Assembly (NCBI GenBank): GCA_964462685.1
Contig: CAYWYR010000011.1
Span: 59,553 to 123,552 of the forward strand
DNA from: CAYWYR01 sp964462685
GTDB lineage: Bacteria > Bacteroidota > Ignavibacteria > Kapaibacteriales > UBA2268
Direction of reading: 5' to 3'
Length of the DNA stretch: 64,000 nt
Positions 8,724 through 16,245 of this stretch are shown piece after piece (position 1 is the stretch's first letter; the number at the start of each line of letters is the position of its first letter). The position numbers and the translations under genes are program-made. The notes under the pieces are model-generated. The model was not told the DNA's origin. It searched no databases and was given only the letters and a program-made list of their open reading frames with translations.

Positions 8724-9224
8724 TTGAGCGTAAAAGCAGCAGATCTTGATCTAAAAGACAAGTTGGTATATGTAGGCCGTACTGCGAAAGTAGTGAAAGG
8801 TGGTCGTAGATTTAACTTTTCGGCGATCGTAGTGGTAGGCGATGGTAACGGCCATGTAGGCTACGGCCTAGGTAAAGCAGGCGAAGTAGTTGACGCAGTG
8901 TCAAAAGCTACAGATGCAGCCAAGAAGAATATAGTACGGGTAAGCCTTTACAAAAATACAATACCCCACAATGTAGTCGGTAGGTACGGAGCGGCAAAAG
9001 TATTACTGCGCCCTGCAACGCCAGGTACTGGTGTTATTGCCGCAGGTGGAGTTCGTGCCGTGCTAGAACTTTGTGGTGTGCAGGATGTACTTACAAAATC
9101 AATGGGTTCTTCAAACCCTCACAACACGGTTAAAGCTGCGATCCAAGGTTTAACCGAACTCGAAGATATCAACCAAGTGGCCATACGCCGCGGCATTTCT
9201 CCAGAAAAAGTACTTTTCGGATAA
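8724..9224 (+). CDS. rpsE: 30S ribosomal protein S5
   Basis: S5 lies at the mRNA entry pore and affects decoding accuracy. The product is 166 residues. TTG start follows a GGAG-containing leader; an ATG alternative would remove the N-terminal domain. The double-stranded RNA-binding motif (AKVVKGGRRFNFSAIVVVGD with GHVGYGLGKA) and the C-terminal GSSNPHNTVKA segment are present. Confidence 0.97.
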   Translation: MSVKAADLDLKDKLVYVGRTAKVVKGGRRFNFSAIVVVGDGNGHVGYGLGKAGEVVDAVSKATDAAKKNIVRVSLYKNTIPHNVVGRYGAAKVLLRPATPGTGVIAAGGVRAVLELCGVQDVLTKSMGSSNPHNTVKAAIQGLTELEDINQVAIRRGISPEKVLFG

Positions 9225-9245
9225 TAATAGGCCGATAGAGAAAAA

Positions 9246-9425
9246 ATGAAACAGCTAAAAGTCACTCAAAGAAAAAGTATAATAAAAACTCCCGAGAAAC
9301 AAAAGAGAACCATAAAGGCTCTTGGTCTCGGTAGGCCAAATCATACTAATATCCTTCCAGATAATCAGCAGACTCGCGGAATGATAGAAGTTGTTAAACA
9401 CCTCGTAGAAGTCACGGAAGCCTAA
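9246..9425 (+). CDS. rpmD: 50S ribosomal protein L30
   Basis: A 59-residue frame lies exactly where L30 is expected between rpsE and rplO. It starts MKQLKVTQRKSIIKTPEKQK and contains the family hallmark TIKALGLGRPNHTNILPDN, then the amphipathic C-terminal helix RGMIEVVKHLVEV. L30 is a small late-assembling large-subunit protein that only bacteria with the three-stranded fold form keep at about 60 residues. The ATG follows an A-rich leader and rplO begins 39 nt after its stop. Confidence 0.95.
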   Translation: MKQLKVTQRKSIIKTPEKQKRTIKALGLGRPNHTNILPDNQQTRGMIEVVKHLVEVTEA

Positions 9426-9464
9426 GGGCGGTATTTTTACTAGCGAAGCAAAAAAGTATAAGAT

Positions 9465-9926
9465 ATGAAACACGTTGGAAATATTCAGCCGGCATCCGGA
9501 TCAAAACAATCCAAGAAAAGAATTGGCCGTGGACCGGGTTCTGGACATGGCGGAACTTCTACCCGAGGTCACAAAGGTCAGAAGTCAAGATCAGGTGCTA
9601 CTATAGCTATGTATTTTGAAGGTGGCCAAATGCCACTTAACAGAAGAGTACCTAAATTCGGATTTAAGAACATAAATCGAAAAGAGTACACTGTAGTCAA
9701 TGTAGGTGATCTTCAAAAATCTATAGATGAGAACAAACTCCAAGGCACTGATGTTACCTTACAACATCTTTTAGATCTTGGGCTCGTAAGAAACTCTAAA
9801 TCCCCTGTCAAGATTCTAGGTGACGGAGAAATATCTTCAGCACTGAATATCACTGCCGATAAATTTACTGGTTCGGCAAAGGAAAAAATCGAAGCAGCTG
9901 GGGGAACGGTTAACGTCAATGGCTAA
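9465..9926 (+). CDS. rplO: 50S ribosomal protein L15
   Basis: L15 is a late-assembly 23S rRNA-binding protein. The product is 153 residues. It shows the glycine-rich basic N terminus (KRIGRGPGSGHGGTSTRGHKG), the EGGQMPLNRRVPKFGF signature and a C-terminal AAGGTVNVNG. The 3' end overlaps the secY start by 8 nt, indicating coupled translation with the translocon subunit. Confidence 0.98.
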   Translation: MKHVGNIQPASGSKQSKKRIGRGPGSGHGGTSTRGHKGQKSRSGATIAMYFEGGQMPLNRRVPKFGFKNINRKEYTVVNVGDLQKSIDENKLQGTDVTLQHLLDLGLVRNSKSPVKILGDGEISSALNITADKFTGSAKEKIEAAGGTVNVNG

Positions 9927-11280
9927 TTTTACAAATACTTTTCAGAATATCTTCAAGATACCGGAACTAAAAAGCAGGATAATGTTTACCCTGCTTGTTC
10001 TGCTTGTAGTAAGAATAGGCGCTCATATATCGGTTCCAGGTGTTGATCTGGATCTGATAATGAACGCTGATCCAGCTGCATCAGGAAATGACGGTCTTTT
10101 AGGTTTCTTCGATATTTTTGTTGGCGGCGCACTTTCAAACGCTGCTATTTTTGCGTTAGGTATAATGCCTTATATCACCGCCACTATCATATTCCAGCTT
10201 GCTGGTATAGTGATGCCACAGATCCAGAAATTACAGCGTGAGGGCGAAGACGGACGTCGAAAGCTAAATCAGTATTCACGTGTAGCAACGGTAATAATAG
10301 CGGGTTTGCAATCGATATTCATATCACAGCAAATAGCCGGTACAGAGATCGGCGGTTTGCCGATTGTTACCGAGCCTTCTTTTTTATTCTACATTACTGC
10401 GATCTTCCTGATGACTTCAGGTACTGTATTGCTTATGTGGTTAGGTGAGCAGATTACGGAGCGCGGTATCGGAAACGGTATTTCCCTGATAATATTCATT
10501 GGTATCATAGCGGCACTACCTTCTGCGGCAATGGCTGAATTTACTACGGCATTCCAAGGCGCGGATAACATACTGCAACCTATTCTGAAAGAACTTGTTG
10601 TGTTCGGTGCATTGATAGCAGTAATCGCAGCAGTGATACTGGTAACTCAGGGTGCCAGAAGGATACCAGTTCAGTATGCTAAGCGCCAGATCGGTCGCAA
10701 AGTATATGGCGGGCAAACGAATTATATCCCTTTAAGAGTAAATACTGCAGGTGTGATGCCTATCATTTTTGCACAGGCATTGATGTTCGTACCTCAGACA
10801 TTAGCTGGCTTCTTTAGCGACAGTGATGGTATGGCTTCCTTTGCGGAATGGTTCGCTTATGATTCGGCAGTATATGCTATAACAATGTTCCTTTTAGTTG
10901 TCTTCTTCACATATTTCTACACAGCTATTATCTTTAATCCAAAAGATATCGCTGATAACATGAAGAAGCAAGGTGGTTTCATTCCTGGTGTTAGGCCGGG
11001 CGCGCCAACAAAAGAGTATATCGATAAGATTTTGACGCGTATTACTTTGCCTGGATCGATATTTTTAGGTCTTGTAGCGATTCTACCCTCAATCATTTCG
11101 CCTATACTTAACGTAAACCCTTACTTTGCACCGTTCTTCGGTGGAACTTCGTTGCTTATCATAATCGGTGTAGCTTTGGATACGCTACAGCAAATCGAAT
11201 CTCACCTGATGATGAGACATTATGATGGCTTTATGAAAACCGGTAAGATCAGAGGCCGAGTAGGCGCTCCGAACATGTAA
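9919..11280 (+). CDS. secY: Preprotein translocase subunit SecY
   Basis: SecY is the channel of the Sec translocon in the inner membrane. The product is 453 residues with about ten predicted membrane segments. Recognised motifs are GGALSNAAIFALGIMPYITA (transmembrane 2 plug region), the QLQREGEDGRRKLNQYSR-type cytoplasmic loop, and the C-terminal GRVGAP tail. ATG start inside the last codons of rplO. In many bacteria adk and map follow secY; here infA comes next after 47 nt. Confidence 0.98.
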   Translation: MANFTNTFQNIFKIPELKSRIMFTLLVLLVVRIGAHISVPGVDLDLIMNADPAASGNDGLLGFFDIFVGGALSNAAIFALGIMPYITATIIFQLAGIVMPQIQKLQREGEDGRRKLNQYSRVATVIIAGLQSIFISQQIAGTEIGGLPIVTEPSFLFYITAIFLMTSGTVLLMWLGEQITERGIGNGISLIIFIGIIAALPSAAMAEFTTAFQGADNILQPILKELVVFGALIAVIAAVILVTQGARRIPVQYAKRQIGRKVYGGQTNYIPLRVNTAGVMPIIFAQALMFVPQTLAGFFSDSDGMASFAEWFAYDSAVYAITMFLLVVFFTYFYTAIIFNPKDIADNMKKQGGFIPGVRPGAPTKEYIDKILTRITLPGSIFLGLVAILPSIISPILNVNPYFAPFFGGTSLLIIIGVALDTLQQIESHLMMRHYDGFMKTGKIRGRVGAPNM

Positions 11281-11327
11281 AATGAGCAGAACGGAAACAA
11301 AAACTAATTATAGAACGTAAATCCTTA

Positions 11328-11546
11328 ATGGCTCAAAAAAATATCATAAAAGTAGACGGTGTAATAGAGGAAACTCTACCAAATACACAGTTTATTGTGA
11401 AATTAGAAAACGAACACAAGATACTTGCCCATATTTCGGGTAAGATGAGAATGAACTATATCAAGATTCTCCAAGGTGATAAGGTTACAGTAGAAATGTC
11501 CCCTTATGATCTAAGCAAAGGTAGAATCGTTTACCGGTATAAATAA
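11328..11546 (+). CDS. infA: Translation initiation factor IF-1
   Basis: IF-1 binds the ribosomal A site during initiation. The 72-residue product is the exact usual length and has the S1-type OB fold with GVIEETLPNTQFIVKLEN, HISGKMRMNYIKILQGDKV and a C-terminal DLSKGRIVYRYK. ATG start. It lies between secY and rpmJ, as in most bacteria, but without map or adk upstream. Confidence 0.98.
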   Translation: MAQKNIIKVDGVIEETLPNTQFIVKLENEHKILAHISGKMRMNYIKILQGDKVTVEMSPYDLSKGRIVYRYK

Positions 11547-11560
11547 ATCGGCTAGAAGAA

Positions 11561-11677
11561 ATGAAAGTACAAGCTTCTGTAAAGAAAAGATCGCCTGAGG
11601 ACAAGATAGTACGTCGCAAAGGCCGTGTATATGTTATCAACAAGAAAAACCCCCGCAATAAACAGCGTCAGGGTTAA
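11561..11677 (+). CDS. rpmJ: 50S ribosomal protein L36, zinc-free form
   Basis: A 38-residue frame starting MKVQASVKKRSPEDKIVRRK and ending NPRNKQRQG lies between infA and rpsM, where L36 is expected. All three cysteines of the canonical zinc site are absent: the usual Cys-Arg-Asn-Cys segment is replaced by SPEDK and the third Cys position by asparagine-rich sequence. It is therefore the C-minus form that does not bind zinc. ATG start 14 nt after infA. Confidence 0.96.
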   Translation: MKVQASVKKRSPEDKIVRRKGRVYVINKKNPRNKQRQG

Positions 11678-11695
11678 TCAAACGGAGATTTAGAT

Positions 11696-12070
11696 TTGGC
11701 ACGTATCGCAGGCGTTGACCTACCTAAAAATAAAAGAGGTATCGTAGCTCTTACCTATATCTTCGGTATAGGTGATACTACATCCGAAAAAATTTTCGAC
11801 AACACAGGTATCGATAGAACCAAGCGTGTTAACGAATGGACAGATGATGAAGTAGCAACTCTACGTTCGCAGATTGATGATCTGACTGTAGAGGGTGAAC
11901 TTCGTTCCTCTGTATCTATGAATATCAAAAGACTTATGGATATAGCCTGCTACAGAGGGCTTCGCCATAGAAGAGGTCTTCCTGCAAGAGGTCAGAGAAC
12001 ACGTACCAACGCTCGTACGAGAAAAGGTAAACGTAAGACTATCGCAGGTAAGAAGAAAGTAACTAAGTAA
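11696..12070 (+). CDS. rpsM: 30S ribosomal protein S13
   Basis: S13 is a head protein that contacts P-site tRNA and forms intersubunit bridges. The product is 124 residues. TTG start is fixed by the invariant MARIAGVDLPKNKR. The helix-two-turn-helix region (YIFGIGDTTSEKIF), the RLMDIACYRGLRHRRGLPARGQRTRTNARTRKG-type C-terminal stretch and a lysine-rich tail are present. Confidence 0.98.
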   Translation: MARIAGVDLPKNKRGIVALTYIFGIGDTTSEKIFDNTGIDRTKRVNEWTDDEVATLRSQIDDLTVEGELRSSVSMNIKRLMDIACYRGLRHRRGLPARGQRTRTNARTRKGKRKTIAGKKKVTK

Positions 12071-12100
12071 TTTAACCATTCAAAAGCTAACGGACTAATC

Positions 12101-12481
12101 GTGGCAAAGAAAAGAATAAAAAAGAAAAGCGTCTCGGACGTTCACGGTAAAGCTTTTGTTAAGGCTACGTTCAATAACGTTATTGTTACCGTAAGCGATA
12201 CCTATGGCAATACGCTGTCATGGTCATCATCCGGTAAGAACGGCTTTAAAGGGTCAAAAAAATCTACACCTTACGCAGCTCAGATTGCGGCAGAGAAAGC
12301 TGGTAAAGAAGCTTTTGATATGGGTCTGAGAAAAGTGGACGTTGTTGTAAAAGGTCCTGGGTCAGGTAGAGATGCTGCTATAAGAGCACTTACAGTTGCT
12401 GGTTTAGAAGTTAATTCCATCTTGGATCGTACTCCTATACCACACAACGGATGCCGCCCTCCGAAAAGAAGAAGAGTTTAA
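12101..12481 (+). CDS. rpsK: 30S ribosomal protein S11
   Basis: S11 forms part of the platform and E-site mRNA path. The product is 126 residues; GTG start gives the standard MAKKRIKKKSV. Family signatures are ATFNNVIVTVSDTYGNTLSWSS, VKGPGSGRDAAIRAL and the C-terminal PIPHNGCRPPKRRRV. The next gene is rpoA after 27 nt; rpsD, which usually lies between them, is absent here. Confidence 0.98.
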   Translation: MAKKRIKKKSVSDVHGKAFVKATFNNVIVTVSDTYGNTLSWSSSGKNGFKGSKKSTPYAAQIAAEKAGKEAFDMGLRKVDVVVKGPGSGRDAAIRALTVAGLEVNSILDRTPIPHNGCRPPKRRRV

Positions 12482-12508
12482 AACAACCAAATATAGGTCC
12501 CAATATCT

Positions 12509-13528
12509 ATGAACACCCAAATCCAAATGCCTGAAAAGGTAAACGTAGAAAAGGGTTCTGAAACTAACTACGGGCGTTATACTTTGCAGCCTCTTGAGCA
12601 AGGTTACGGGGTAACTCTCGGTAACGCGATGAGAAGGGTTCTGCTTTCATCGATCCCCGGATCCGCTATCATCGGTGTTAAGATCTCTGATGTATTGCAC
12701 GAGTTCCAAACTATATCTGGTGTTGTTGAAGATGTTGCTTCTATTATCTTAAATTTAAAGCAAGTAAGACTTCGCCAGACAGATAAAGAAAGCAATAGAG
12801 TAGCTTTTACAGTTAAAGGCCCAAAGACTTTCACCGCAGCTGATATTAACGAAGCATCAAGCGGTGTTGAAGTAATGAATCCCGATCAGCATATAGCTGA
12901 GATAACCGAAGACGTTGAGTTCGAAGTTGAGCTTAGATTAGGCGACGGTAAAGGTTATGTACCTTCAGAGGAGCATCAGATCACTGACTTCCCCGTTGGA
13001 ATGCTACCGATCGATACTATCTTTACGCCGATTAAGAATGTAATTTACAAAGTTGAGCCTTTCCGTGTAGGGCAAAAAACCGACTACGAAAAGCTGGTTC
13101 TAGAAATTCAAACAGACGGAACCGTAGGCGTAAGAGAGTCTGTTCACTTTGCTTCTAAAATATTGAACGAACACTTTAAGTTGTTCTATAGTGTAGCAGA
13201 AGCTACTACGATCTCTAAAGAGGCTGAAACTTCTCCAGAGGATTCTCAGAAAGAAGTTGAAAGACAAAGAATTAAAAAAATACTTGTAACCCCTGTAGAG
13301 GAACTTGAACTCTCCGTAAGAGCCCACAACTGCCTCAAAGCTGCGGAAATTCGCACTATGGGCGAGCTTGTTAAACTTGAAGAGAGCGAGCTGTTGAAAT
13401 TCAGGAATTTTGGTAAGAAATCTCTTACAGAAATCGGTGATATAGTACAGCAGTCAGGTCTCGAATTCGGTATGAACGTAGATTATTATCTTAAAGATGA
13501 TAAACCTACGGCACCTTACCTACAGTAA
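12509..13528 (+). CDS. rpoA: RNA polymerase alpha subunit
   Basis: The alpha subunit forms the dimer that nucleates RNA polymerase assembly and contacts promoter UP elements and activators. The product is 339 residues. The N-terminal dimerisation domain has GNAMRRVLLSSIPGSAI and the KVEPFRVGQ region; an acidic linker around residues 245-255 leads to the C-terminal domain with VEELELSVRAHNCLKAA and GKKSLTEIGDIV. ATG start. A 72-nt gap with an inverted repeat precedes rplQ. Confidence 0.98.
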   Translation: MNTQIQMPEKVNVEKGSETNYGRYTLQPLEQGYGVTLGNAMRRVLLSSIPGSAIIGVKISDVLHEFQTISGVVEDVASIILNLKQVRLRQTDKESNRVAFTVKGPKTFTAADINEASSGVEVMNPDQHIAEITEDVEFEVELRLGDGKGYVPSEEHQITDFPVGMLPIDTIFTPIKNVIYKVEPFRVGQKTDYEKLVLEIQTDGTVGVRESVHFASKILNEHFKLFYSVAEATTISKEAETSPEDSQKEVERQRIKKILVTPVEELELSVRAHNCLKAAEIRTMGELVKLEESELLKFRNFGKKSLTEIGDIVQQSGLEFGMNVDYYLKDDKPTAPYLQ

Positions 13529-13546
13529 TAAGTAAATTTATAATCA

Positions 13547-13584
13547 CTTCTGATTCCGTAACCATACAGAACACCGGTCAGAAG
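13547..13584 (+). other. Inverted repeat between rpoA and rplQ
   Basis: CTTCTGA and TCAGAAG form a perfect 7-bp inverted repeat with a 24-nt loop in the longest spacer of the operon. There is no T-run, so it is not a terminator. It could be an RNA processing or protein-binding hairpin that sets L17 expression apart from rpoA, or a chance match; I have no family to assign it to. Confidence 0.3.
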
Positions 13585-13600
13585 GCATCCCAAAAAATAG

Positions 13601-14479
13601 ATGAGACACAGAAAAGTCGGCAGGAAATTAGGTAGAACCTCCAGCCACAAGAAAGCCTTAATGCGTACGCTTGCTTCTGAGCTTTTTGAACACAAAAGAG
13701 TTCATACAACTCTTGCCAAAGCAAAAGAGTTAAGGCCTTACTCAGAAAAGATAATAACAAGAGCTAAAAAAGCTTTATCCAGAGAACAGCAAGGCAAACT
13801 GCCAGAAGGTTCAAGTATCGATGTTCACAGCCGTCGTGAGGTTTATAAGAACATTAAGAAAAAACATGTACTTGAGCTACTGTTCGATGAGATCGCACCA
13901 GCGGTAATGGATAGAAACGGTGGTTACACTCGAGTCGTAAAAACCGGCCGTAGAAGAGGTGATGGAGCCGAGACAGCTCTTATTGAACTTGTTGACTGGA
14001 ATATGGAACAAGAAAGTTCATTCAAACGCAAGAAGTTCAACAAGCCATCTACCGGAAAAAAAACACAAGTAGATAACTCAGCACCTGATGACAATGTTGT
14101 AACACCTGCGTCTATGTCAGATACGACAGATTCCAAAGACAATTCCGCTAGCGAAGCCAACAAGGTAGATTCAGCTGCGGTAAGTGATAACCCCACAGAT
14201 ACTACAGGTATTACTTCTGATGCCGTTGACACGGCAGAATCATCTGACGTTGATTCAAGTGAAGTTATAGATAATGTTACTGGTGAGACAGAAGGTGAAG
14301 TTACTGAAGTAGAAACTCCTGAAGTTGATTCGGTTGAGCCCGTTGGTACTTCGAACGAGTCAGATTTCAAAGAAGTAATAGCTGCCAATGATGTAGAAGA
14401 AGATGCTCCTGCTGATCCTACACCTGAAAACAATGAGAAAAACGATGACGGCCAAGACGAAGACAAACAACAAAGCTGA
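13601..14479 (+). CDS. rplQ: 50S ribosomal protein L17 with long acidic C-terminal extension
   Basis: L17 binds 23S rRNA near the exit tunnel. Residues 1-134 are a normal L17 (MRHRKVGRKLGRTSSHKKAL, the KRVHTTLAKAKELRP motif, then GYTRVVKTGRRRGDGAE and ALIELVDW). About 158 further residues follow: a short basic stretch (KRKKFNKPSTGKKT), then a Ser/Thr/Asp/Glu-rich, probably disordered tail ending in NEKNDDGQDEDKQQS. The frame is open with no stop or shift between the two parts, so the extension is part of the same protein. Extended L17 proteins occur in Bacteroidetes, but this one is long and strongly acidic. Last gene of the operon, followed by a terminator. Confidence 0.96.
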   Translation: MRHRKVGRKLGRTSSHKKALMRTLASELFEHKRVHTTLAKAKELRPYSEKIITRAKKALSREQQGKLPEGSSIDVHSRREVYKNIKKKHVLELLFDEIAPAVMDRNGGYTRVVKTGRRRGDGAETALIELVDWNMEQESSFKRKKFNKPSTGKKTQVDNSAPDDNVVTPASMSDTTDSKDNSASEANKVDSAAVSDNPTDTTGITSDAVDTAESSDVDSSEVIDNVTGETEGEVTEVETPEVDSVEPVGTSNESDFKEVIAANDVEEDAPADPTPENNEKNDDGQDEDKQQS

Positions 14480-14508
14480 TATCATCAAATAACTTTTTAA
14501 TTAAGCCT

Positions 14509-14534
14509 AGCCCAGAGATGAGCTGGGCTTTTTT
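14509..14534 (+). terminator. Rho-independent terminator of the S10-spc-alpha operon
   Basis: A 7-bp GC-rich stem AGCCCAG/CTGGGCT with a 7-nt loop is followed directly by six T residues, 30 nt after the rplQ stop. The T-run ends only 2 nt before the ATG of the next gene, so the hairpin occupies the position where that gene's ribosome site should be. Confidence 0.85.
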
Positions 14535-14536
14535 AT

Positions 14537-15208
14537 ATGATACAACTCCAAAACATATCGAAGACATATAACACTAAGGATGGAAAGTCACAGACTGTTT
14601 TCAGCTCAGCATCAGCTAATATACCTGAAGGGGAGGTAAGCTTTATCATAGGCGCATCTGGCTCTGGTAAAAGTACACTCCTCAATATATTAGGTACTGT
14701 TGATACACCTGACTCAGGCGAAATCATTTATGGTGGTATGGAAACGCGGTTGAGCGGCATAAGTAAACCTTCGGAATTCCGCAACCTCAATATAGGTTTC
14801 ATATTTCAGTCCCATAACCTTCTGCCTGAGTTCACTGTAGCGGAGAATATTTATTTACCCGCTATGATCAAAGGTACAAGTAAACCTGATTATATCGATG
14901 AGGCTAACAAACTGTTGAATGTTTGCGGTATAACAGAACTAAAGGACAAATATCCTAATCAGATCTCTGGTGGGGAAGCCCAGCGAGCAGCCATCTGTAG
15001 AGCATTGATTAACAATCCTGGGTTGGTATTAGCCGATGAGCCAACAGGTAATTTAGATAAAGAGAACAGTAAGATCATACTCGATCTACTGTTATCCCTT
15101 TCTAAAGAGAAAGAGGTTACGACCATAATGGCAACCCATGCCTTTCAGATGACCGATAATGCAGATAATGTATATGTAGTAGAATCCGAAAAGATAGGTA
15201 GAAAATAA
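14537..15208 (+). CDS. ABC transporter ATP-binding protein, LolD/MacB type
   Basis: This ATPase drives an inner-membrane ABC system of the LolD/MacB class, which releases lipoproteins or exports substrates to the envelope. The product is 223 residues. Walker A is GASGSGKST, Q-loop is FIFQSHNLLPEF, signature ISGGEAQRAAICRAL, Walker B LVLADEPTGNLD, H-loop ATHAFQM. LolD-type sequence is suggested by the N terminus MIQLQNISKTY and the LLPEFTVAENIYLP stretch. No permease gene is adjacent, so the partner must be elsewhere. The ATG starts 2 nt after the terminator T-run and lacks a separate ribosome site, an odd arrangement. Confidence 0.88.
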   Translation: MIQLQNISKTYNTKDGKSQTVFSSASANIPEGEVSFIIGASGSGKSTLLNILGTVDTPDSGEIIYGGMETRLSGISKPSEFRNLNIGFIFQSHNLLPEFTVAENIYLPAMIKGTSKPDYIDEANKLLNVCGITELKDKYPNQISGGEAQRAAICRALINNPGLVLADEPTGNLDKENSKIILDLLLSLSKEKEVTTIMATHAFQMTDNADNVYVVESEKIGRK

Positions 15209-15209
15209 A

Positions 15210-15238
15210 AAAACCTATCGCTGGTGGCAATAGGTTTT
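15210..15238 (-). terminator. Terminator between the ABC ATPase and rplI (minus-strand best)
   Basis: AAAACCTAT and ATAGGTTTT form a 9-bp inverted repeat with an 11-nt loop between convergent genes. Read on the minus strand the stem is followed by a run of T residues (TTTTTTATTTTC context), so it should end the rpsF-rplI transcript. On the plus strand only four T residues follow, so termination there would be weaker. Confidence 0.7.
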
Positions 15239-15268
15239 GTAATCCTGATTATCGAAAGAAGGAATGAA

Positions 15269-15718
15269 TTAATCTTCGTTACTGATTACCCAAACCTTTA
15301 GTTTAGTTGTAACATCACGGTGCAGCTTCACCAATACCTCAAAAATACCGAGAGATTTGATAGCATCTGGTATAGTGATATCTTTTCTGTCGATATCGTG
15401 TCCCATTATTGAAAGCTCTTGAGCTATCATCTGCGGTGTAACCGAGCCGAACAGCCTGCCTTCTTCACCGACTTTCATTGCTATAGTCACTTGAAGATCA
15501 TCGAATTTAGAAGCAACTTCTTCAGCCGCGGCTTTTTGCTCAGCCATCTTCTTTTCATAATGAACTTTTTCTCTTTCCAGCTTTTTAAGTGCTGATTCGG
15601 ACGCAAAATATGCCATACCTTTGGGTATCAGGTAATTCCTGGCATATCCGTCCTTAACTTTTACTACCTCGCCCATATCGCCGAGGTTCTCTACTTCTTG
15701 TCTTAGAATGATTTCCAT
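15269..15718 (-). CDS. rplI: 50S ribosomal protein L9
   Basis: L9 binds 23S rRNA and affects translation fidelity. The 149-residue product has the N-terminal domain MEIILRQEVENLGDMGEVVKVKDGYARNYLIPKG-type region with GDMGEVVKVKDGYARN, the long connecting helix rich in Lys/Glu/Ala (residues ~45-75), and the C-terminal domain with GRLFGSVTPQMIA. Encoded 32 nt downstream of rpsF on the same strand; rpsR, usually between them, is absent. Confidence 0.97.
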   Translation of the reverse strand: MEIILRQEVENLGDMGEVVKVKDGYARNYLIPKGMAYFASESALKKLEREKVHYEKKMAEQKAAAEEVASKFDDLQVTIAMKVGEEGRLFGSVTPQMIAQELSIMGHDIDRKDITIPDAIKSLGIFEVLVKLHRDVTTKLKVWVISNED

Positions 15719-15750
15719 TTTAAAGTCTCTTGTAAGGATATAGGGGGTTT

Positions 15751-16125
15751 TTAGTTAAATTCTTTTTCTTCTTCTTCTCTGGCGGCTTCCGCTTCTGCTT
15801 TCTTGATCTCACGCTCTTTCCTGTACTGAATCATCTGATCGCTCAGCTGAAGCGTAAGGTGACGCATTATAGATTCGTCAAGTACCAAAAATCTTTCGAA
15901 GTCTGGTATTTTTGCAGGGTCTGCAGTAAAAATCAGGTGTGTATAGAAACCGTTGAATTTTTTATTGATAGGGTAAGCAAGTCTCTTGCGACCCCATTTA
16001 TTGGTCTCAAGTATCTCAGCTCCGTTATCTTTTAGATAAGTGCTGATTTTATCGTGTATCTGCTCAATTTCAGCGTCTTCAAGTGCTGCATTGATTATGT
16101 ACGTGGTCTCGTACTTTCTAGTCAT
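15751..16125 (-). CDS. rpsF: 30S ribosomal protein S6
   Basis: S6 binds the central domain of 16S rRNA as a heterodimer with S18. The product is 124 residues and shows MTRKYETTYIINAALEDAEIE, the KWGRRKLAYPINKKFNGFY-type core with GRKRLAYPI, and ESIMRHLTLQ, followed by an acidic tail (EAEAAREEEEKEFN). The S18 gene that normally follows is not here, so rpsR must be elsewhere. Confidence 0.97.
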   Translation of the reverse strand: MTRKYETTYIINAALEDAEIEQIHDKISTYLKDNGAEILETNKWGRKRLAYPINKKFNGFYTHLIFTADPAKIPDFERFLVLDESIMRHLTLQLSDQMIQYRKEREIKKAEAEAAREEEEKEFN

Positions 16126-16245
16126 CTTAATTTCCTAAAAACGTGGTTTGAACACCCAAGTAACTTATCCAACTTGGGATTTTTAGATGACTTCAAATAT
16201 AGGCATAATTACCTTAACCGCAAAAATCTCTTCTTGATATATGTT

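Noticed and set aside
13924..14466. Long frame on the minus strand, opposite the L17 tail
   Set aside because: Its Ser/Thr/Val-rich composition is the complement of the acidic L17 tail; the L17 core on the plus strand continues in frame, and no family or ribosome site supports the minus frame.
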